Below, piece after piece: positions 1 through 8,995 of a stretch of DNA of 64,000 bases. A program made the position numbers and the translations under genes. The notes beneath the pieces are model-generated. The model made no database searches. It saw only the letters and a program-made list of their open reading frames with translations, and had not been told where the DNA came from. Each line of letters opens with the position of its first letter. The first letter of the stretch is position 1. Location of the stretch: assembly GCA_963724985.1 (NCBI GenBank), contig CAVRWV010000033.1:124001-188000 (forward strand), read 5' to 3'. This DNA is from JAJPJE01 sp963724985 (GTDB lineage: Bacteria > Acidobacteriota > Terriglobia > Terriglobales > Acidobacteriaceae).

Positions 1-2316
1 AGCAGATAGCAGCCCAAGATCGGTCGCCGTGTGGCGAACTTTTTCGTAATCGATACCGCGGCCGTCGTCTTCTACTTCGATGTATATGTGATTGCCCCGA
101 TGGTAGGCACGAACCGCCACATTGCCATGATCGGATTTTCCGGACTCATAGCGCTCTTCCGCGCGCTCGATTCCATGCGCTACTGAGTTGCGAACCAGAT
201 GCAGCAACGGATCGGCGATCTGCTGAATAATGTTGTTGTCGAGTTCGGTGTCGTCACCTTCCAGCTTCAGGTCGATCAGCTTGTTCGAAGCCTTCGCCGC
301 GTCGCGGGCCGTGCGAGCGATGCGCGTATAAAGGTTGCCAATCGGCACCATGCGCGCCTGCGTGATTTCATCCTGCAGACGGTGCGCAAGCTTGGTGAAC
401 TCATCAATGTCGCCATCAACCCGGCGCACAAATCCATCGAGCTGACTGAGAACTTCCGTGATGTCGGCCGAGATTTCCGTCAGCGAGCGCGAGAGGATGT
501 TGAACTCGTCATAGCGATCCATTTCCAACTCACTGAACTCAGCGAGCGAGGGATCGAACGAGTGCGAGTAACTCGAATAGCCTCCGCGGAACGGATACGA
601 CTCGCTCACCGGCCAGCCCGAATCCGGCGGTGCGAAGCCGCTCATCGAGGCGAGCGGCGGATAGTTTTGTGGGCGCGACTGCGGTTGCGGGCTGCTGCTG
701 CCGAGAATGTTGTTGAACTCGTGCTTCTCCTGGAATTCGGTCACCTTGTCAATCAGCCGTGCCTTGGAGAAGTTCAGCACATCGGCCAGGCGTTCCAATT
801 CAGCAACGCGCCCTAACATGCGCGTGCGGTTGATCACCAGTTCACCGACCGCGTTCATCATGCGGTCCAATCGTTCCAGCCCGATACGCACCGACTTCGA
901 CGGCGGCGTACCGCCAGAAGCTTTGCGCGAACCGACGATAATCTCTTCCGCTTCCGGCGAATGATCCGGCGGGACAGCAGCCGCAACGTCCTTGTGTTCA
1001 GGCGCGCGCTGCGGTTCAACCGCCGAAGGGGGAACGAAGACCGGCGAGACAGGCGCTGCAATCGTCTGTGCGAACTGCGGCAAAGCCACAGCAGCCGATG
1101 GTCGCGCAGTTGCCTCGCTAACCACTGCCTTCGGTTGATCAGCAATCCCGAGGAAATCTTCCATCGAGGGAGCCGGAGCTTCTTCAACGGTCGTCGGCGC
1201 CGCGCCCTCTTCCTGTTCTTCCGGCGCGAGATTCGCAATGCGCGTCAGGAGCGACTTCACGCTCGCCTGAAGCGTCGCTTCGTCGGGCCACTGGTTGTAG
1301 AGGAACTTCTTCAGGGCATCGACGGATTCCAGGCAGATATCGACAATCGACGCACTGGGCCGCAGCTCACCATCGCGCAATCGTCCGACGAGATCTTCTG
1401 CGCGATGTGCCACGCGCGAAATGCGATGCAGCCCAACCTGCGCCGCCGATCCCTTAATCGTATGCATCGCGCGGAAGAGTCGATGAATATCTTCGGGATT
1501 CGGATTTGCCTCCAATGACAACAGGCAATCCGTCACCGCCTGAATATGTTCTTCAACTTCCGGAACGAAGAACTCCAGCACCTCGGCTGGGACTTCGTCG
1601 TCCGGAGCAAGATCCGGAATCTGAATCTTCGGTGGCTCCGGCTTGCGCACTGGCATCGCCCTCTGCGGCATCACTACAGTTGCAGCAGGCAGCGGCGGTG
1701 CAGCCGGCGCTGGCTCTGCGACTGCAGGCGTCATCACTACCGGCGCGACTGGCTGCGAGGCTTCTTCCAAAACCGGCGTTGGCTCATCGAATGTCGGCAG
1801 CGCAACTTGAGGTCGTTCCTGCGCCTCATGAACCAGCGGCTCCGGCTCCCAACTGGCAGGCGGCATCGGATGCCGCTCAGGATCGGGCGCTGCAACCGGT
1901 TCTGGCTCTTTCGCTGCTTCGGTGCTCTGGAAAGCGTATGGATATTTTTCTCTGAAGCCCTGGAACTCATCTTCCGATTCCACCCCGTTCGTGCTGACCA
2001 TCAGCAGATCGGATTCAAGAACCGCGATGCCTTCGTAAATGAATTCGACCAGTGGCCCCGAGGCTTCCTGGCTGATCCCCGCATTGATCGCGTACTGGAA
2101 GATGTGCGCCAGCTTGCTTGCAACTTCCGCAAACAGCTTGAACTGATACAGGCCAGACGAGCCAACCAGAGTGTGCGCCGCCACATACAGGCGCTCCAGG
2201 TCCTGTGCCGCAGGATAGGGATCCTGAAGCACACTGGAGTACTCCCGCAGGAACTGCAAATGCTCCGACGCTTCCTGCAGGAAGACTTCCAGCATGTCCT
2301 GGTTAGGCGTGTTCAC
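1..2316 (-). CDS. cheA: Chemotaxis-type histidine kinase CheA (N-terminal 772 codons; runs off the left edge)
   Basis: Hybrid kinase of a chemosensory array that would autophosphorylate on an Hpt histidine and pass phosphate to CheY-like regulators. I translated the minus strand by hand. A GTG start at 2316 overlaps the cheR stop by 4 nt (GTGA). Residues about 1-110 form an Hpt-like domain with AAHTLVGSSG. A Pro/Ala-rich linker leads to a second Hpt (about 240-350) with the motif MHTIKGSAA. Then come a P3 dimerisation segment (LDRMMNAVGELVINR, about 475-500) and the start of the ATPase domain, with the N-box HLVRNSVAHGIE near residue 710 and DDGRGID near 748. The rest of the ATPase domain, P5 and any receiver lie outside the window. 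Two Hpt domains point to a PilL/ChpA- or FrzE-like kinase rather than a simple CheA. Family assignment is firm; the pathway is inferred. Confidence 0.93.
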   Translation of the reverse strand, partial: MNTPNQDMLEVFLQEASEHLQFLREYSSVLQDPYPAAQDLERLYVAAHTLVGSSGLYQFKLFAEVASKLAHIFQYAINAGISQEASGPLVEFIYEGIAVLESDLLMVSTNGVESEDEFQGFREKYPYAFQSTEAAKEPEPVAAPDPERHPMPPASWEPEPLVHEAQERPQVALPTFDEPTPVLEEASQPVAPVVMTPAVAEPAPAAPPLPAATVVMPQRAMPVRKPEPPKIQIPDLAPDDEVPAEVLEFFVPEVEEHIQAVTDCLLSLEANPNPEDIHRLFRAMHTIKGSAAQVGLHRISRVAHRAEDLVGRLRDGELRPSASIVDICLESVDALKKFLYNQWPDEATLQASVKSLLTRIANLAPEEQEEGAAPTTVEEAPAPSMEDFLGIADQPKAVVSEATARPSAAVALPQFAQTIAAPVSPVFVPPSAVEPQRAPEHKDVAAAVPPDHSPEAEEIIVGSRKASGGTPPSKSVRIGLERLDRMMNAVGELVINRTRMLGRVAELERLADVLNFSKARLIDKVTEFQEKHEFNNILGSSSPQPQSRPQNYPPLASMSGFAPPDSGWPVSESYPFRGGYSSYSHSFDPSLAEFSELEMDRYDEFNILSRSLTEISADITEVLSQLDGFVRRVDGDIDEFTKLAHRLQDEITQARMVPIGNLYTRIARTARDAAKASNKLIDLKLEGDDTELDNNIIQQIADPLLHLVRNSVAHGIERAEERYESGKSDHGNVAVRAYHRGNHIYIEVEDDGRGIDYEKVRHTATDLGLLSA

Positions 2317-3197
2317 TCACTCGCCTCCGCATTCGAAACTGGCCACCGCGCAATGTTGTTGCCCGGCTTCTGATAGATCCGAATATCGCGATGCACAATC
2401 GTTTCGAACTTCACGTTCGGGTTGTTCATCGATTCCGCGTGTCCGAGGAACAGATACCCACCCGGTTCCAGAGCGTCATGCAGTCGCTGAATCACTGCGG
2501 CACGGCGCTCGTCCGAAAAATAAATCAGCACATTCATGCAGAAGATCACGTCGAAGCGGCCCATGTAGGTGCCGTCGACCAGGTTCATAGGCACAAACGA
2601 AACCAGGTTCCGCACTCGCGGCTTCACCATGAATTGATCGCCAACTTTGGCGAAGGATGTCTCAATCTGCTTCGGCGTCAACTGTCCCAGCGAGCGTCGC
2701 GTGTACACTCCACGTTCCGCATGCTGCAATGCACGACGGCTGATGTCGGTCGCGAGAATGTGCAACTTCCAGCTATCAGCAAATTCCAGCGCCTCAGACA
2801 GCGTGATGGCCACCGAGTATGGCTCTTCCCCTGTCGAACATCCGGCGCACCATATGCGCAGTGCTCGCGGATTCTCCCAGAACTTCTTCACATGCATCTC
2901 GGGAAGGATCTTTCGCTCCAGCAGTTCGAAAATATGCGGATAGCGGAAGAACGAGGTCTCCTGCGTGAGCAATCGCTCGAGCAGGCTCTCGTATTCAACG
3001 TTCGAATTCTTCACCGTGCGCAAAAGATCGAGCCCGCGAACGAGCTTCTTGTGCGCCATGTGTTCCTGTATGCGCAAAGAGAAAAAGCGCTGGCGGGTTT
3101 CGTCGAACAAAATGCCAGTACGCTGCTCAATGAGCGCGGCGAGTTCACCGAGTTCGTGCTCGGTAACGATGGTCGCGAGCTGAGTGTGTGCGGTCAT
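2313..3197 (-). CDS. cheR: Chemotaxis protein methyltransferase CheR
   Basis: SAM-dependent methyltransferase that methylates glutamates of the methyl-accepting protein, tuning adaptation. The 294-residue length is typical. The all-alpha N-terminal domain (about 1-75) precedes the SAM-binding domain, which carries the CheR hallmark IWCAGCSTGEEPYS (about 115-130) and FDVIFCMNVLIYF (about 215-228). It lies between the MCP gene and cheA and overlaps the cheA start by 4 nt, so translation is probably coupled. No CheB methylesterase is visible in the window; it could be fused to or lie after cheA beyond the left edge. Confidence 0.95.
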   Translation of the reverse strand: MTAHTQLATIVTEHELGELAALIEQRTGILFDETRQRFFSLRIQEHMAHKKLVRGLDLLRTVKNSNVEYESLLERLLTQETSFFRYPHIFELLERKILPEMHVKKFWENPRALRIWCAGCSTGEEPYSVAITLSEALEFADSWKLHILATDISRRALQHAERGVYTRRSLGQLTPKQIETSFAKVGDQFMVKPRVRNLVSFVPMNLVDGTYMGRFDVIFCMNVLIYFSDERRAAVIQRLHDALEPGGYLFLGHAESMNNPNVKFETIVHRDIRIYQKPGNNIARWPVSNAEASE

Positions 3198-3258
3198 CTA
3201 TCGTCAGGGCCTGTAGGTTTCTGGTTGCGCACTCAAGTTTGAGCGGCGGACTCGTTGG

Positions 3259-4725
3259 TTAACGAGTTCCGCCACCATTGCGACCCGTTGTGGCCACCAG
3301 TTCCGGACGTCCGCTTGCCGGCAGAGCCGGAGTCGGAGGAGCCGCGGAAATCTTGAATTGCGAAAGCGCTTCGTTCAGCTGCTCGGAGAGTTTCACCATC
3401 TGCTCCACCGTGCGGGCCGTCTGGCGAGTTCCTTGCGAAGTCTGCCGCGTAATGCTGGAGATGATCTGCATCGCGTTCGCCACGCCTTCTGTACCGCGCA
3501 CCTGCTGTTTCGAAGCGAGCGAAATCTCCTGCACGAGTTCGGCGGACTGGCGTACCACGCTGGAAATAGCTTCCAGCGCTTTGCCGGCCTGATCGGCCAG
3601 CCTGGCGCCGACTTCCACTTCCTTCGTGCCTTCTTCCATCACCACCACGGCTTCGTTCGTTTCCGCCTGGATCGCCTTAATCAGCGCAGCGATGTCTTTC
3701 GTAGCCGTTCGCGAGTGTTCCGCCAGTTTGCGGACTTCATCAGCGACTACGGCGAAACCGCGTCCGGCTTCACCGGCACGCGCAGCTTCGATCGCGGCAT
3801 TCAGAGCCAACAGGTTGGTTTGCTCTGTAATGTCGTTAATCACGTTGACGATTTCAGAAATTTCCAGCGAACGATCGCCCAGCGACTTGATCTTCTTCGC
3901 CGTTGCCTGCACCGAGGACCGGATACGCTGCATGCCGTCGAGCGTATCGCGCACCGATCGGTTACCCTGTTCGGCGGCGTCGAGCGCGCGGCGGGCAGCT
4001 TCAGCGCTCGCTTCGGCATTGTTCGACACCTGTTTCATCGAGACCGTCAGCTCTTCCACAGCGGACGACGTATTCGTGATTTCCTGGTCCTGCTGGCTGG
4101 CGCCGCCGGCCATCTCTTCCGAAGAAATCAGAATCTCGTTGGCGCTGCTGGAGACGTCGACAGCGGCATTGCGCACGCGCTCAATCACTCGTCCGAAATT
4201 GTCGAGCATGTAGTTGACGGAGTCGACCACGTTGCCCAGCGCGTCGTTGGTGACCTTGCCACGCAGCGTCAGGTCGCCACGGGCGATCTGGCTGACAATA
4301 GTCAGGAACTCAGTGACGCTCTTCTGCAGAGTGTCCTGTGCCTGCTGGTCGCGACCAGTGCGCGAGAGTTTCTCGGCCAGCCGATTCCAGTTCTCCGCAA
4401 CCACGGCGAAGTCATTCTGCGAAGAGATCTCCAGGCGAGCGTTGTTGTCGCCGCCGGCGATCTTCTCGGAGAACTCGGTGATCTCCTGCACCGGCTTCAC
4501 GATCTTGCTGCCCAGCACACTAATGCTGAAGATGGCAGCAGCAGCGCCGATCGCGACCGCGAACAGCAGCTGCGGCCCAGAGCTTCCGCCCAGGGCACCA
4601 GCGTCGCGAAGACCGAGTCCACCAGAGTGGGCTCCCGCTTCATAGGCAAGCCACAGTACGAGTAGCACCGCTACCACGTTCACCGTGACTATCATCCAGA
4701 TGGTCGAACTCAGACGACCTTTCAT
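3259..4725 (-). CDS. Methyl-accepting chemotaxis protein without a sizeable periplasmic sensor
   Basis: Membrane chemoreceptor that would control the adjacent CheA through CheW. Start chosen at ATG 4725, because GGAGG lies just upstream and overlaps an alternative ATG at 4737. Residues about 9-28 and 53-72 are transmembrane helices separated by only about 25 Gly/Ser-rich residues, so there is no room for a Cache or 4HB ligand domain. A HAMP domain (about 73-125) and a long signalling coiled coil follow. The hairpin tip motif QTNLLALNAAIEAARAGE with GRGFAVVADEVRKLAEHS is intact. This architecture resembles receptors of PilJ/FrzCD-type systems that sense internal or membrane states. The signal is unknown. 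Confidence 0.94.
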   Translation of the reverse strand: MKGRLSSTIWMIVTVNVVAVLLVLWLAYEAGAHSGGLGLRDAGALGGSSGPQLLFAVAIGAAAAIFSISVLGSKIVKPVQEITEFSEKIAGGDNNARLEISSQNDFAVVAENWNRLAEKLSRTGRDQQAQDTLQKSVTEFLTIVSQIARGDLTLRGKVTNDALGNVVDSVNYMLDNFGRVIERVRNAAVDVSSSANEILISSEEMAGGASQQDQEITNTSSAVEELTVSMKQVSNNAEASAEAARRALDAAEQGNRSVRDTLDGMQRIRSSVQATAKKIKSLGDRSLEISEIVNVINDITEQTNLLALNAAIEAARAGEAGRGFAVVADEVRKLAEHSRTATKDIAALIKAIQAETNEAVVVMEEGTKEVEVGARLADQAGKALEAISSVVRQSAELVQEISLASKQQVRGTEGVANAMQIISSITRQTSQGTRQTARTVEQMVKLSEQLNEALSQFKISAAPPTPALPASGRPELVATTGRNGGGTR

Positions 4726-4815
4726 TGTTACCTCCACCGGAAGCGTTCAGCTATCAGCTGTCGGCTTTCGGCTCATCTCGATAAACTTCCCGTACAACAA
4801 TCCCCGCAAAGGGAG

Positions 4816-5340
4816 TCAAATCACCGGCACTGGAAAACTCTCCAGCACCTTGTTCAAATCCAAAGCCAGCGCCAGCTTCTCGTCGATGCGCAACATCCCA
4901 CAGCAGTGCGGAACGTCCTTGGGCGCTTCGTCCACTAGCAGCGGATCGCTCGTCGAATGCGTCCCAATCACTTCGTCGGACGCGATTCCCAACCGCAATT
5001 CGCCCACTTCATCCTTCGCCGGCAACAACGCAACCACCACATGCTTGGGTGGAAGATCGCCGCGATGGCCTTCCGTGAAAGCAATGTCGATGATGGGGAT
5101 AATGTTTCCCCGCAAATTGAAAATGCCCCGCACGAATGTTGGTGCACGTGGCACCGGCGTCAACGTCGGCCACTCCACCACTTCCTCGATATCGAGAACC
5201 GGCAGGCAGAAGCGTTCACGTCCGGCGCGGAACAGGCAATATTGTGTCTGCGGTGCTGTCGGTTCATTCAGCAACTGCAACTGCTCAGGCGAGCTTTCCA
5301 CCTGATTCGCTGCGTTCTCGACTTGTGTCTGCTCTGGCAT
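4816..5340 (-). CDS. cheW: CheW-like coupling protein
   Basis: SH3-like adaptor joining CheA to the receptor array. The 174-residue protein has a Glu/Gln-rich N-terminal extension of about 30 residues. The CheW fold then starts at QYCLFRAGRERFCLPV, with the core motif VRGIFNLRGNIIPIID near residue 90, the classic receptor/CheA-contact region. It is separated by 11 nt from the response-regulator gene upstream and 90 nt from the MCP gene downstream, consistent with one transcript. The C-terminal part (CCGMLRIDEKLALALDLNKVLE) is normal for CheW. It could equally be called a PilI-type CheW. Confidence 0.94.
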   Translation of the reverse strand: MPEQTQVENAANQVESSPEQLQLLNEPTAPQTQYCLFRAGRERFCLPVLDIEEVVEWPTLTPVPRAPTFVRGIFNLRGNIIPIIDIAFTEGHRGDLPPKHVVVALLPAKDEVGELRLGIASDEVIGTHSTSDPLLVDEAPKDVPHCCGMLRIDEKLALALDLNKVLESFPVPVI

Positions 5341-5351
5341 TTCAATTCGTA

Positions 5352-5714
5352 CTAAAGAAACTTCTGAATCACTCCCAACAACTCTTGCGCTGTAAACGGC
5401 TTTACCACGTACCCATCAGCGCCCTGTTGCTGGCCCCAAAACTTGTCGCTATCCGTGTTCTTCGAAGTCACCAGCAATACCGGGATCTGGCTATACGACG
5501 CGTGACTCTTCAACTCCCGGCATGCCTGGAAGCCGTTACGCTGCGGCATCACTACGTCGAGCAAGATCAGCGCGGGATGTTCCGCGTCGATGGTCTGCTC
5601 GATCCGCAAGGGATCGTTGAGCGGCACCGGCCAATACCCGGCTTGCTCGAGCACGTTCTGCATCAACTTCATCTCAGCCATCGAGTCGTCGACGATGAGC
5701 ACTTTTTTCAACAC
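5352..5714 (-). CDS. Single-domain CheY/PilG-type response regulator
   Basis: Stand-alone receiver domain (120 residues) that would accept phosphate from the CheA encoded downstream. I choose GTG 5714 as the start: a GGAG motif sits 6 nt upstream, and the receiver begins immediately with KKVLIVDDS. The acidic pocket (VDDS), the phospho-acceptor Asp in LLDVVMP, the Thr/Ser in LLVTSK and the Lys in VKPF are all present, so it should be phosphorylatable. There is no output domain. It is first in the tight cheY-cheW run, a gene order typical of type-IV-pilus (Pil/Chp-like) chemosensory clusters. Confidence 0.92.
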   Translation of the reverse strand: MLKKVLIVDDSMAEMKLMQNVLEQAGYWPVPLNDPLRIEQTIDAEHPALILLDVVMPQRNGFQACRELKSHASYSQIPVLLVTSKNTDSDKFWGQQQGADGYVVKPFTAQELLGVIQKFL

Positions 5715-5833
5715 ACGGATCTCCGCGTTACTAAAAGAGCAATTGCCGAGCCACACTACGGGTTCGGTCTCAATCTCGTATTACTTTGGTACAGCCATTT
5801 CTTTTCAACTACTTACATCTGGATCACGAAGCC

Positions 5834-6517
5834 TTACGCGCTCCGCGTTCCAGTACCGACAACGACCTCCATCTCAGAGTGAGACTTCTTCTCCGCAAAC
5901 GTCATTTCGGATTCGAGACTGGAGAATCGTTGAATAATCTCGTGTACACGCATCGACATGCTGTGAATGGTCGCGATCTGATCTCGCACTTCCGCCGACA
6001 GCGAACCGGGTTCCAGCAGCAAAAGCTCCGAGTTTCCCAGTATCGATGTCAGTGCATTGTTCAGGCTGTGGCGCATGTCCAGCATGTAGCGCCCAAGCAC
6101 CGCATGGCGCTCAGCGGCAACCGTCGACTGCTCTGCCTGGCGCGCGCGATTCACTGCACCGACACGGCGTGCCGCCTCCGACGCCAGCAAGACTGCCGCG
6201 TTCACCCAGCCTTCGTAATCATTGAGAACCAGAGCTCGCGGATGCGCGCTGCGTACTGCGTGGGCTTGCGCCGCTCGATGAGCCACATACAGCACCGGGC
6301 GATTTTCGTAACTGATCTTCTTCAGTACTTCCAGCGGATTGTCATCGTGCAAAGGTCCCACGATCGCCAGGTCATAACCAGCCTGCTCATGGCGCGTCCA
6401 TGCATCGGTGCTGCATTCAATGAAAGAGGGTACGGCGCGTTCAGTTTGCCAGCGGCCAATCAGGGTAGTTGCGAACTCCGGATCGTCTGAGAAAATCAGG
6501 ACGGTTAACTGGCTCAC
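5834..6517 (-). CDS. Pseudo-receiver plus HisKA-like protein lacking an ATPase domain
   Basis: A 227-residue protein read from GTG 6517, preceded by GGAG at a good distance; an ATG at 6622 is possible but adds 35 residues of no recognisable fold. Residues 1-120 resemble a receiver fold (LTVLIFSDD, then DLAIVGPL), but the usual phospho-acceptor Asp position appears to be Gly54. Residues about 130-200 look like a HisKA dimerisation helix pair, with an H-box-like DMRHSLNNALTSILGN (His150). The protein ends about 30 residues after the second helix, so there is no HATPase_c domain. It may be a phosphotransfer or docking partner for the neighbouring CheA. Function is inferred only. Confidence 0.75.
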   Translation of the reverse strand: MSQLTVLIFSDDPEFATTLIGRWQTERAVPSFIECSTDAWTRHEQAGYDLAIVGPLHDDNPLEVLKKISYENRPVLYVAHRAAQAHAVRSAHPRALVLNDYEGWVNAAVLLASEAARRVGAVNRARQAEQSTVAAERHAVLGRYMLDMRHSLNNALTSILGNSELLLLEPGSLSAEVRDQIATIHSMSMRVHEIIQRFSSLESEMTFAEKKSHSEMEVVVGTGTRSA

Positions 6518-6840
6518 TTTGAGATCTCCACTTCGATTTCTTTGCGTCGCCTGCTCACACACTTCGTGGGTGCACCAGCGCGGCACCGGGCGCTCAGCGG
6601 ATAAATGCACGACACGAGCCAAAGCTCGTCCCAGGCGAACGGCTGTAACCTGTTCATTTTTCGAGAGGTGAAAGCGATGAGTGGCGCGGCAGAAGGCGAT
6701 TATCGTCTCAAGCTGAAATCAGGTCTCAATTTCGCAGATTGATCACGAGATGCGACGCAGGTCGGAAGCGAGAGATTTCTGCTTCCGAAGCGTCTCAACT
6801 GGAAACAGCTAAAAGAAGTTGGGGGAGGGACGATCCAAAC
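6518..6840. other. Spacer upstream of the pseudo-receiver gene with one hairpin
   Basis: About 320 nt between the PilZ gene and the pseudo-receiver gene, both on the minus strand. It holds an inverted repeat at 6763-6787 (arms CGGAAGC and GCTTCCG, 11-nt loop) without a T tract. On the plus strand a 21-codon reading frame starts at 6677 behind a purine-rich GAGAGG, but nothing supports it as a gene. I see no convincing promoter. Confidence 0.4.
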
Positions 6841-7128
6841 CTAGTAGCACAGCAGGAAGCCGCTCTCATTCCACTTCGTAACGGCGCGACTCCAAACCAC
6901 GCGGGCGATCACTTCGCCCCATGGATAAATCACGCGAAATTCGCGGCCGCTCGCGAGCGGCGGGTGTGCATGCCTCACGCGAAATCCGTGAATACTGATG
7001 TCCAGGAGTTCGGCCTCCACCTGCTGTCCATCCTTTGAAATCAGCTTCACATTGCCGCTGATAGCCAGCCGGGTCTCTCTGCCTGAACCCTTCTTCGTCG
7101 AGATAAATGGGATTGACGGCTCCGCCAT
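6841..7128 (-). CDS. PilZ domain protein
   Basis: Probable cyclic-di-GMP receptor. The 95-residue single-domain protein starts at ATG 7128, with GGGAG 9 nt upstream; upstream in-frame ATGs lack a ribosome site. The two PilZ signature regions are visible: an RxxxR-like RETRL near residue 17 and DISIHG (D/NxSxxG) near residue 42. A conserved hydrophobic strand (EFRVIYPWGEVIARVVW) follows. It stands upstream of the chemosensory cluster on the same strand, so c-di-GMP input to that system or to pilus motility is plausible. Ligand binding is not proven by sequence alone. Confidence 0.85.
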   Translation of the reverse strand: MAEPSIPFISTKKGSGRETRLAISGNVKLISKDGQQVEAELLDISIHGFRVRHAHPPLASGREFRVIYPWGEVIARVVWSRAVTKWNESGFLLCY

Positions 7129-7190
7129 TTCTGGTACTCCCACTACCGAGATTACGTTGCACATTTGGACCATGCAATGTACCTACAGCC

Positions 7191-7218
7191 CCTGTACTTC
7201 CGGACCTGTACTTTCGGA
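7191..7218. repeat. Tandem 14-bp direct repeat in the divergent promoter region
   Basis: Two abutting copies, CCTGTACTTCCGGA and CCTGTACTTTCGGA, differ at one base. A GTACAGG in opposite orientation lies at 7261-7267. They sit between the divergently transcribed PilZ gene (start 7128) and the deiodinase-like selenoprotein gene (start 7289), which is the right place for an operator. Confidence 0.55.
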
Positions 7219-7288
7219 ACGTGGGTCAAGCCAGCCGCTTCCCTAGTACAAACAGATTACGTACAGGGCGCACGATTGCAGCTACCAT

Positions 7289-8038
<750 letters not shown>

Positions 8039-8188
8039 ACATCTTCGAGAAACTCACTTCCATTCGATCACGCCGCAGTTCTGCCATGCATTCCGGTTGG
8101 AAATGGGTTGTACTCCCGAAATACCTGATCGAATCGAGAAAATGGCACATCTGATACCCATTCGCAAAGATGTATAGGAGGGTAAAAG

Positions 8189-8932
8189 ATGTCAAAGAAG
8201 CTCGAAGGAAAGATCGCTCTCGTAACTGGTGGCTCGCGTGGTATCGGCGCCGCTATTGCAAAACGTTTAGCCGCGGATGGAGCCAGCGTGGCTATCACAT
8301 ACACGAAAGGCGCGGATGCGGCCTCGTCCGTGGTCAAGGAGATTGAACGCGCAGGCGGTAAGGCACTCGCGATTCAGGCGGACGCCACCGATGCCAAAGC
8401 CGTCAATGCCGCGGTCGAAAAGATCGTCGCTACTTTCGGTCGACTTGATGTGCTTGTGAACAATGCGGGTACGGCTGTTCCTAAGCGATTCGAAGACACC
8501 ACTCTGGAGGAACTGGACCGCCTTATTGACCTTAACATCCGCGGCACCTTTGTGACGACGCAAGCGGCTCTGAAACAGATGAACGATGGAGGGCGCATCA
8601 TCATGATCGGCTCGTGCGTCGGCGAGCGCGTCATGACCCCCGGGCTGGTGCCCTACTCGGCGACCAAAGGAGCGGTCAAAGTCTTCGCTCAGGGCTTGTC
8701 GAGAGAAGTCGGAAACCGCGGCATTACCGTCAATAATGTCCAGCCAGGACCTATCGACACAGATCTGAATCCGGCTTCCGGCGACTGGGCGGCACCACAG
8801 AAGGCCGCCACAGCACTCAACCGCTATGGGCATGTCGATGAGGTCGCGGCGTTGGTCGCATTCGTAGCTGGTCCCGAGGCTGCGTATATCACCGGCTCAA
8901 GCCTAACCGTCGACGGCGGCACCAACGCCTGA
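8189..8932 (+). CDS. SDR-family oxidoreductase (FabG-like), copy 1
   Basis: Classical short-chain dehydrogenase/reductase of 247 residues, NAD(P)-dependent. The cofactor motif TGGSRGIG is at residues 12-19, NNAG near 91-94, the catalytic Ser lies in MIGSCVG, and the Tyr-x-x-x-Lys pair is in PYSATKGA. A strong ribosome site (AGGAGG) precedes ATG 8189. The TGGSRGIG form and the C-terminal ITGSSLTVDGGTNA resemble 3-oxoacyl-ACP reductases, but the gene is not in a fatty-acid cluster, so the substrate is unknown. It is followed 63 nt later by a second SDR gene of the same class. Confidence 0.9.
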   Translation: MSKKLEGKIALVTGGSRGIGAAIAKRLAADGASVAITYTKGADAASSVVKEIERAGGKALAIQADATDAKAVNAAVEKIVATFGRLDVLVNNAGTAVPKRFEDTTLEELDRLIDLNIRGTFVTTQAALKQMNDGGRIIMIGSCVGERVMTPGLVPYSATKGAVKVFAQGLSREVGNRGITVNNVQPGPIDTDLNPASGDWAAPQKAATALNRYGHVDEVAALVAFVAGPEAAYITGSSLTVDGGTNA

Positions 8933-8995
8933 CGCTCACCACCGTACCTCAGCGAGCGAAATATCCAGTCACTTTGGCAGGAGGAGTCTGCCCCG

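Noticed and set aside
199..816. Large plus-strand frames opposite cheA, MCP, pgk, aldolase and other genes
   Set aside because: They are shadows of high-GC coding genes: no family motifs, Arg/His-rich composition and poor starts.
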